Program-made: the position numbers and the translations under genes
Assembly (NCBI GenBank): GCA_902806085.1
Contig: CADCVH010000098.1
Location: 1 to 64,000, forward strand
Direction: 5' to 3'
Source: an uncultured Rubrobacteraceae bacterium
GTDB lineage: Bacteria; Actinomycetota; Rubrobacteria; Rubrobacterales; Rubrobacteraceae
Length of the DNA stretch: 64,000 nt
The notes under the pieces: generated by a model
Databases searched by the model: none
What the model was told of the DNA's origin: nothing
The model's input: the letters and a program-made list of their open reading frames with translations, nothing else
Part shown: piece after piece, positions 58,557-64,000 of the stretch
Numbering within the stretch: position 1 is the stretch's first letter
Layout of the letters: the number at the start of each line of letters is the position of its first letter

Positions 58557-60035
58557 GTGGGCGACGAACCGAACCTCTCACCGGCCGCCTTCGGGCGGTC
58601 TTTCCGGGCCTTCCTGGAGGCGGCGGTGGCGGGGCAGGAGGTCGAGGAGCCGCCCTTCGTCGTCCGCCTGAGGGGCCATCTCGGCGCCGATCCCCGGGGG
58701 CTGCCGATCCTGTCGGAGCAGTTCTCCGCCATAGAGCACCCGAACGTGCAGGCCGCGCTCGACGCCTGGGTCTCCGCGGACGGACGCTCGGCGGACCTCC
58801 TAGGCATGTCGGCGGAGCAGAAACGCTACCAGGGGCTCGGGTTCTCCGACCTGATCACGCCCCCGGGCGGCGGCCTCATGGGCGACCGCGCCCCGCGGCC
58901 CGGCCCCGTGGACTACGTGAACGTGCCCGTCGCCCACGGCCGGGTTCGGGCCTGCGTGCAGCACGGTCTGTACCTGCTCGGCGACGGCGAAGGACCGCTC
59001 GCCGTCCTCGTGAGGAGCACGGGAGAGCACCACGGCCCCGTGCCCCAGATCCACATCGAGGTGATGTCCGCCGAGCCTGAGACGGCGTCGGCGTTCCTGG
59101 CCGAGATCCGCGCCGGCATGCTCCTGCACAACGTCTACCGGGGCCAGTTGCTCTCTTTGGGAAACCCGCACGGGCCCTTCGGCGAGGGCGGGGCGATGGT
59201 CGAGTTTCTGGCCATCCCGGAGATAGAGCGGGACGCGGTCGTCCTTCCCGAAGGGGTGCTCGAACGCGTCGAGCGCCACACGGCCGGTTTCGCCGCCCAC
59301 GCAGGCAAGCTCCTGGCAGCGGGCAGGCACCTAAAGCGCGGCCTGCTGCTCCACGGCCCGCCCGGCACCGGCAAGACGCTGACGGCCATGTACCTCGTCG
59401 GACGGATGCCGGGCCGGACGACGCTCGTGCTCTCGGGCGGCAGCTACGGCCTCGTCTCCCCCACCTGCGAGCTCGCCCGGAACCTGCAGCCGTCCATGGT
59501 CATCCTCGAAGACGTGGACCTCGTCGCCGAAGAGCGCGGCATGGGGCCGATGGGCGAGAACCCGCTCCTCTACGAGCTCCTCAACGAGATGGACGGCCTC
59601 GCCGAGGACGCGGACGTGATCTTCGCCCTCACCACCAACCGTCCCGACCTGCTCGAACCCGCCCTCGCCGCGCGTCCGGGGCGCATAGACCAGGCTACCG
59701 AGATACCGCTCCCGGACGCCGGGTGCCGGCGGCGCCTGATCTGGCTCTACGCCAAGGGCCTCGACCTGCGCCTGGAAGACGCAAAGACGGTCATCGACCG
59801 CACCGAAGGCGTGAGCGCCTCCTTCATAAAGGAACTCCTCCGCCGCGCCACGCTCTTCTCCGCGGAAGCGGGCGAAGACCTCGTCGTGACGGACGCCCAC
59901 GTCTCCGAAGCCTTAGACGAGATGCTCCTGGCCGGAGGCACGCTCACCGTGCGCCTCCTCGGCGGCGGGCCACCGCCGTCCGAAGCCTCGCCGGAATGGT
60001 ACGAGGAAGGGCCGCCTGGCGGTGGCCTCGGGTAA
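58557..60035 (+). CDS. AAA-family ATPase
   Basis: A 492-aa protein. The N-terminal 240 residues form an unrecognised domain ending in a linker (PEGVLERVERHTAGFAAHAGKL). The AAA module has Walker A HGPPGTGKTLTAMYLV, Walker B SMVILEDVDLVAEERG, sensor-1 FALTTNRPDLLEPAL and the arginine finger ARPGRID, plus a helical lid. It resembles FtsH/Cdc48-type ATPases without protease or membrane parts. Probably a remodelling ATPase of unknown client. GTG start behind GGGGTGATAGC. Confidence 0.88.
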   Translation: MGDEPNLSPAAFGRSFRAFLEAAVAGQEVEEPPFVVRLRGHLGADPRGLPILSEQFSAIEHPNVQAALDAWVSADGRSADLLGMSAEQKRYQGLGFSDLITPPGGGLMGDRAPRPGPVDYVNVPVAHGRVRACVQHGLYLLGDGEGPLAVLVRSTGEHHGPVPQIHIEVMSAEPETASAFLAEIRAGMLLHNVYRGQLLSLGNPHGPFGEGGAMVEFLAIPEIERDAVVLPEGVLERVERHTAGFAAHAGKLLAAGRHLKRGLLLHGPPGTGKTLTAMYLVGRMPGRTTLVLSGGSYGLVSPTCELARNLQPSMVILEDVDLVAEERGMGPMGENPLLYELLNEMDGLAEDADVIFALTTNRPDLLEPALAARPGRIDQATEIPLPDAGCRRRLIWLYAKGLDLRLEDAKTVIDRTEGVSASFIKELLRRATLFSAEAGEDLVVTDAHVSEALDEMLLAGGTLTVRLLGGGPPPSEASPEWYEEGPPGGGLG

Positions 60036-60126
60036 GCAGGACACCAGACCAGCCCGAAGGCCCGCGCTACGCCTATCGGCCGATACGGTAGCATAGGTGC
60101 TTCGGCAAGCGAACGAGGGGAAACGC

Positions 60127-60648
60127 ATGGCCCAGAAAAGCTACGACAGCCCGCCGGAGATGGCGCTAAAGCCGGGCTACGACTACCACGCCGTCATCGT
60201 CACGAGCAAGGGAACCGTGAGGGTGCGGCTCTTCGCGGAGGAGGCCCCCGAGACGGTGAACAACTTCGTCTTTCTAGCGCGGGACGGCTACTTCGACGGG
60301 ACGACCTTCCACCGGGTCATCAAGGACTTCATGGTGCAGGGCGGGGACCCGACGGGGACGGGCGCGGGCGGGCCCGGGTACAAGATCCCGGACGAGTTCC
60401 ACGCCGAGCTCAGGCACGACAGGCCTGGCGTCCTCTCGATGGCGAACGCGGGGCCGAACACGGGCGGCTCGCAGTTCTTCATCACGCACGTGGCGACGCC
60501 GTGGCTCGACGACCGGCACGCCGTCTTCGGCGAGGTCGTCGAGGGGATGGACGCGGTGAACTCCGTTCCGGAGCGGGACCCGCAGCGCGCCCGGGAGCCG
60601 GGCGAGACGATCGAGCGCGTCGAGATCGAAGAGGTCCCGAAGGGCTGA
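60127..60648 (+). CDS. Cyclophilin-type peptidyl-prolyl isomerase
   Basis: A 173-aa cytoplasmic cyclophilin that catalyses proline isomerisation. The active-site and signature residues are in [20 protein letters not shown] and [18 protein letters not shown]; the family [15 protein letters not shown] precedes them. No signal peptide. ATG 60127 with GAGGGG upstream is used instead of the ORF start at 60097. Confidence 0.93.
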   Translation: MAQKSYDSPPEMALKPGYDYHAVIVTSKGTVRVRLFAEEAPETVNNFVFLARDGYFDGTTFHRVIKDFMVQGGDPTGTGAGGPGYKIPDEFHAELRHDRPGVLSMANAGPNTGGSQFFITHVATPWLDDRHAVFGEVVEGMDAVNSVPERDPQRAREPGETIERVEIEEVPKG

Positions 60649-60742
60649 GGCCCCTTCTCCCGCGTGGGTGCGGATTTACAGCCAGCCCCCGCGGGTAAGC
60701 ACTACCCTCGCCGGAGACCGTAACCCCAACGAGGAGGGTCGC

Positions 60743-61126
60743 ATGTCCAAAGAAGTGGCGGACAAGTTCGTCGAGGCCCTGTGGAAGCTCGAGGAGGACA
60801 GGGACGTCGAGGCCCTGGTCGAGTTGCACACCGAGGACTGCGACGTGGGCAACGTAGCGGTGCCCCGGACCTTCTCGGGCCACGACGGCCTGCGCCAGTT
60901 CTGGACGAGCTACCGCGACACCTTCGGCAGCATGAAGAGCGAGTTCCGCAACGTCTTCGCCGACGACGCCGGCCACGCCGCCCTGGAATGGACCACCTCA
61001 GGCGACGCCAACGGCAAGGACGTCTCCTACGACGGCGTGAGCCTGCTGGAGATAGAAGACGGCAAGGTCAGCCGCTTCCGCGCCTACTTCGACCCCCGCA
61101 CCGTCACCGAACAGGTGGTCAGTTAG
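60743..61126 (+). CDS. SnoaL/NTF2-like protein
   Basis: A 127-aa cone-shaped NTF2-fold protein: FVEALWKLEEDRDVEALVELHTEDC, FSGHDGLRQFWTSYRDTFG and VSLLEIEDGKVSRFRAYFDP, a standard SnoaL-like domain. Members are polyketide cyclases, isomerases or binding proteins; no catalytic assignment is possible. ATG 60743 with GAGGAGGGTCGC replaces 60668. Ends at a terminator. Confidence 0.85.
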   Translation: MSKEVADKFVEALWKLEEDRDVEALVELHTEDCDVGNVAVPRTFSGHDGLRQFWTSYRDTFGSMKSEFRNVFADDAGHAALEWTTSGDANGKDVSYDGVSLLEIEDGKVSRFRAYFDPRTVTEQVVS

Positions 61127-61129
61127 CAC

Positions 61130-61145
61130 GCCGCTTCGCGGCTTT
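61130..61145 (+). terminator. Terminator after the NTF2-like gene
   Basis: GCCGC-TTC-GCGGC stem followed by TTTC, nearly identical to the hairpin at 56534. Confidence 0.5.
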
Positions 61146-61225
61146 CAGCACGCCGCCTCTCGCCGCGGTTGTTCTGGTAGCCGCGGAGCGCCGGGCTGAC
61201 AAGCGGAGGCGTCAGCCGGAGCGTA

Positions 61226-61843
61226 CTACGCGGGCCCGCCGGCCCGCGCCGGGGGCCAGAAGCGGACGAGGGCTTCGCCGATGATGTCGTCCTCCGGGAC
61301 GGGGCCGAAGAAGCGGGAGTCGAAGGAGCCGGTACGGTTGTCGCCCATCATGAAGTAGTGGTTTTTGGGGACGGTCACGGGGCCGAACGAGCAGGTCTTC
61401 GGGTAACCGGGCTTGCAGGGGTCGTTCTTTACGTAGGGCTCTTCGAAGGGTTTGCCGTTGATGGAGAGCTCTCCGTTGCGCAGCTTTAGTTCGTCTCCGG
61501 GGAGGCCGATCACGCGCTTTATCAGAGGTTCTTCGCCGGCTTGTTGGTTTTCGAAGAGGGGTGTGTCGGCCTGCTGGGGCTCGAAGAGGGCTATGTCGCC
61601 GCGTTCGGGGTCTTTTATGTCGTAGGCGAGCTTGTTTATTAGCAGCCGGTCGTTGGTGCATCCCTTGCAGCCGTGCAGCGTGGGATCCATGCTCGAAGAG
61701 CCGACGAAAAAGGGGGCCGCCACCACCGGGCGGACGAAGCCGAAGACGAGGGCGAAGGAGATCAGGAGTATCACCGGTATCTCCAGGACGGTCCTCAGCG
61801 CGGCCTTTCGCCGGTCGGCCCGGGTCTCGCGCTGCCCGCTCAA
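61226..61843 (-). CDS. lepB: Signal peptidase I, second copy
   Basis: A 205-aa type I signal peptidase that cleaves Sec signal peptides outside the membrane. One N-terminal helix (PVILLISFALVFGFVRPVV), the catalytic serine in SSSMDPTL, the general-base lysine in LIKRVIGLPGDEL, and MGDNRTGSFDSRFFGPV. A Cys pair (HGCKGC) after the serine and another (NDPCKPGYPKTC) in an insert may form disulfides. TTG start one base after the stop of the tandem paralogue. Confidence 0.92.
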   Translation of the reverse strand: MSGQRETRADRRKAALRTVLEIPVILLISFALVFGFVRPVVAAPFFVGSSSMDPTLHGCKGCTNDRLLINKLAYDIKDPERGDIALFEPQQADTPLFENQQAGEEPLIKRVIGLPGDELKLRNGELSINGKPFEEPYVKNDPCKPGYPKTCSFGPVTVPKNHYFMMGDNRTGSFDSRFFGPVPEDDIIGEALVRFWPPARAGGPA

Positions 61844-61844
61844 G

Positions 61845-62429
61845 CTACAGCAGCCCGATCCTGTCGAGCGGCCAGAAGCGCAAGAATGCTTCGCCTTCTA
61901 TGTTCTCCTTCGGAAGGGGCCCGAAGACCCGGGAGTCCGCGGAGTTGGCGCGGTTGTCCCCCATCACCCAGACGTGATCCTTCGGGACCGTGACCGGGGC
62001 GAAGAAGCTCCTGTCGGGGAACTTCTTGTTCGTGAAGGGCTCCCTCTGGCGTTCCCCGTCGACGATGAGGCGGCCGTTGCGGACCGAGACCCTGTCCCCG
62101 GCGACGGCGACGACGCGTTTGATGAGGTCCTCGTCCTCGTTGTCGACGCTCTGGAAGACGACGATGTCGCCGGGTTTCGGCTCCGTAAAGCGGTAAATGA
62201 ACTTGTTGACCAGCACGCGGTCGTTGATCTGGAGCGTCGGGATCATGCTCCCCGAGGGGATCCAGAAGGCCTCGACGACGAACGGCCGCACGAAGCCGAA
62301 GACGAGGGCGAAGGAGACGAGCAGGATGACCAGGTACTCGAGGGCCCCGCCGCCCTTTTTCTTGGGGGTCCGGCGCTCCTCTTCTGAGGTCCGGAATTGC
62401 TCATCTTCGTAGTACGGCTTCTCGGGCAT
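61845..62429 (-). CDS. lepB: Signal peptidase I, first copy
   Basis: A 194-aa signal peptidase I: cytoplasmic charged tail (EERRTPKKKGGG), one membrane helix (YLVILLVSFALVFGFVRPFVV), catalytic serine in IPSGSMIPTL, lysine in LIKRVVAVAGDRV, and VMGDNRANSADSRVFGPL. It lacks the cysteines of its neighbour, with which it shares the helix sequence SFALVFGFVRP, so the pair is a recent-looking tandem duplication. ATG 62429 is preferred over TTG 62456; no ribosome binding site is clear. Confidence 0.92.
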   Translation of the reverse strand: MPEKPYYEDEQFRTSEEERRTPKKKGGGALEYLVILLVSFALVFGFVRPFVVEAFWIPSGSMIPTLQINDRVLVNKFIYRFTEPKPGDIVVFQSVDNEDEDLIKRVVAVAGDRVSVRNGRLIVDGERQREPFTNKKFPDRSFFAPVTVPKDHVWVMGDNRANSADSRVFGPLPKENIEGEAFLRFWPLDRIGLL

Positions 62430-62481
62430 GAACACTAAGAATAACCCACGGGGCAAGGAACGTCGGAAAACCCAGTGCCCG

Positions 62482-63249
62482 CTAGAAGAGGCCGAGGGCC
62501 TCGGAGAAGAGGCGCAGGGCGACGACCACCATGAAGACCCCGAACCCGACCCGCAGCTTGCCCTCCGGCATCCAGTCGCGCAGGCGGACGCCCAGGGGAG
62601 CCCCGACCATCGACCCGACGATAAGCGGCGGCAGGCTCAGGAGCTGCTCGGGATCGCGGAAGCCCGTGGCTATGTAGCCCGCCGCCCCGACCAGGCCGGT
62701 GAACATCACGACCGCGAGGCTCGTCGAGACGGCCCCCTTCGTGGTGAGCCCCATCCCGAGCACCATCAGGGGGACCATCATCACCCCGCCCCCCACCCCG
62801 ACCAGCCCCGAGAGCGCCCCGATAAAGATCCCGGCCAGAAAGACGAGCGGGAGCGCCACCTTTCTGCCGGATTCGAGGTTCCCGCGGCCCTTGGCCGTGG
62901 GGTAGGCGAGCGCTATGAGGAGCGTGGCGAAGGAGATCTGGACCACCGTCTCCGGGGAGACGCGGCTTATCGCCACCCCGATCAGGGACGAGGGCGCCAC
63001 CGTAAGGGACAGGATGCCGGCCGTTCTCCAGTTCACCGGGTCGTCGCTCCTGGCGTTGCGGATGGTGCCCGAGAGCGAGCTGAAGACGATGATGACCAGG
63101 CTCGCGGCGACGGCCTCCTGGATCTCCCACCCCCCCGCGTACACCAGCCCCGGCACGAACACGATCCCGCCGCCCACCCCGACGAGCCCGGAGAGGACCC
63201 CGCCGACGACCCCGATCACGCCCAGGAGCAACAACTGCAAGATATCCAC
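62482..63249 (-). CDS. TauE/SafE-family membrane protein
   Basis: A 255-aa protein with eight helices and the duplicated family signature SGLVGVGGGIVFVPGL (residues about 20-35) and SGLVGVGGGVMMVPLM in the second half. TauE/SafE (DUF81) proteins export sulfite or other organosulfur anions. GTG start exactly 6 bases after TAGAAT, so it is leaderless. No sulfur-metabolism gene is adjacent. Confidence 0.9.
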   Translation of the reverse strand: MDILQLLLLGVIGVVGGVLSGLVGVGGGIVFVPGLVYAGGWEIQEAVAASLVIIVFSSLSGTIRNARSDDPVNWRTAGILSLTVAPSSLIGVAISRVSPETVVQISFATLLIALAYPTAKGRGNLESGRKVALPLVFLAGIFIGALSGLVGVGGGVMMVPLMVLGMGLTTKGAVSTSLAVVMFTGLVGAAGYIATGFRDPEQLLSLPPLIVGSMVGAPLGVRLRDWMPEGKLRVGFGVFMVVVALRLFSEALGLF

Positions 63250-63255
63250 CGCCCC

Positions 63256-63261
63256 ATTCTA
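63256..63261 (-). promoter_or_regulatory. -10 box of the TauE/SafE gene, leaderless
   Basis: TAGAAT-N6-GTG on the minus strand, the same arrangement as at mutS and trpS. Confidence 0.55.
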
Positions 63262-63286
63262 GCGAAGGATTCCCGGGCCGCTCTCT

Positions 63287-63907
63287 CTAGGCCGCGGAGC
63301 GGGACCTCCGCCAGCGCCAGAAGAGGTAAACCACGGCGACGATGAACGCCAAGGCGACCGCGTAGTCCAAGTAGTGGAGAAAGTCCCCGATCCTCTCCCA
63401 GTTCTCCCCGAGCACGTACCCGAGGTAGGTCAGCGCGAAGACCCACGGGACGCACCCGAGAAAGGTGTAGACGCTGAACTTGGCGAAGTTCATCCTGGCC
63501 GTCCCCGCCGGGAAGGAGATGAACGTGCGCACGACGGGCAAACAGCGGGAGACGAAGACCGTGAACTCGCCGTATTTGTCGAACCACCCCTCTGCTATGT
63601 CCAGGTGGTGCGCCCTCACGCCGACGTACTTGCCGTAGCGGAACCACAGCTCGCGCCCGCCCCACAGCCCGATAAAGTACGCCACCCACGAGCCGACCAG
63701 GTTGCCCAAGACCCCGGCGGCGACGGCGGCGGTCAGGGTCATCCTGCCCTCGGAGACGAGGTAGCCGGCGAAGGGCGATATGGCCTCGGACGGTATCAGG
63801 ATGCCCATGCTCTCGAGCAGCATCAGCACGAAGACCGCCGGGACGCCGTAGCCGCCGATGGTCTCCGTCACGAAGTGTATGAGCGGTGCGAGGATCGCTT
63901 CGAGCAC
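63287..63907 (-). CDS. DedA-family membrane protein
   Basis: A 206-aa DedA protein with the family pattern of re-entrant and membrane helices: LLESMGILIPSEAISPFAGYL with its acidic residue, GNLVGSWVAYFIGLWGGRELW, and CLPVVRTFISFPAGTARMN with the conserved arginine. DedA proteins flip lipid carriers such as undecaprenyl phosphate or phospholipids. GTG start; TAGCTT lies 7 bases upstream and may be its -10 box. Separated by 37 bases from the TauE gene on the same strand. Confidence 0.92.
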   Translation of the reverse strand: MLEAILAPLIHFVTETIGGYGVPAVFVLMLLESMGILIPSEAISPFAGYLVSEGRMTLTAAVAAGVLGNLVGSWVAYFIGLWGGRELWFRYGKYVGVRAHHLDIAEGWFDKYGEFTVFVSRCLPVVRTFISFPAGTARMNFAKFSVYTFLGCVPWVFALTYLGYVLGENWERIGDFLHYLDYAVALAFIVAVVYLFWRWRRSRSAA

Positions 63908-63956
63908 GAGGGGGAAGCTAACACCTACCCGGCAAGATTTCCACCGGCGGGCTCCG

Positions 63957-63992
63957 CCGGCTGCCCCCCCGGCTACCCCCCCGGCTACCCCC
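63957..63992. repeat. Three 12-bp tandem repeats at the window edge
   Basis: CCGGCTRCCCCC repeated three times, upstream of the DedA gene. The array continues toward the window end. Confidence 0.7.
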
Positions 63993-64000
63993 CCCGGCGC

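Noticed and set aside
63957-64000. CRISPR-like or structured array at the window edge
   Set aside because: It is a simple 12-bp tandem repeat without spacers.

Overview
The window is high-GC bacterial chromosome with short intergenic gaps, ATG/GTG/TTG starts, many stop-start overlaps and GGAGG-type ribosome binding sites. The gene content (mutS and mutL together, leuCD beside an IclR regulator, an orphan LarA-family protein, a PRC-barrel protein, a phosphatidylcholine-synthase-like CDP-alcohol transferase, two tandem signal peptidases I, frequent leaderless promoters) suggests a deep-branching actinobacterium, most likely a Rubrobacter relative. That placement is inference from protein style, not from a marker gene. 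I recognised no rRNA, tRNA, CRISPR array, origin, prophage or complete insertion sequence.

Layout. 1-6.6 kb: two small acidic proteins, then a minus-strand mismatch-repair block in which a VapBC-like toxin-antitoxin pair sits between mutS and a mutL that lacks its C-terminal domain; next a TerC-family transporter under a yybP-ykoY (manganese) riboswitch. 6.9-21.7 kb: mostly housekeeping and stress genes (nucleoside hydrolase, alpha/beta hydrolase, two flavin-nucleotide-binding proteins, a DMT permease, an ABC1/UbiB kinase-like protein, a sulfotransferase, an LprG-like lipoprotein, Bcp peroxiredoxin, PRC-barrel, LarA family, a flavin monooxygenase-like protein, an RlpA-like protein). 21.7-26.6 kb: a decayed hydrolase/LysR locus, an orphan histidine kinase, then the most unusual unit of the window: a MerR-family activator divergent from an isolated, diverged ribosomal protein L11 paralogue, with a 19-bp-spacer promoter carrying a palindrome.

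26.6-44.3 kb is an accessory-like region: AraC/SDR pair, an ABC exporter operon with a LolA-like protein, small membrane proteins, PadR plus two membrane proteins, a ProX-like lipoprotein, and an unusual density of broken genes. Several of these lesions can be read at base level: an 11-bp tandem duplication, a 13-bp tandem duplication, a compensated double frameshift and an ACG in the start-codon position. A 134-bp MITE-like element and a dispersed 19-24 bp repeat lie here or nearby. 44.3-49.1 kb: leucine biosynthesis (leuC-leuD) with two methyltransferases upstream and a coiled-coil protein ending in an E3-binding-like domain downstream; a divergent IclR regulator with a clear palindrome probably controls the cluster. 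49.1-64 kb: PhoD-like phosphatase, SDR, leaderless trpS, an ABC-class ATPase, a Pcs-like enzyme, M42 aminopeptidase, AAA ATPase, cyclophilin, NTF2-like protein, paired signal peptidases, TauE/SafE and DedA membrane proteins.

Protein families were assigned by reading motifs in the supplied translations; no database search was run. Start sites were re-chosen from ribosome binding sites, promoters or overlaps where the longest ORF looked wrong.
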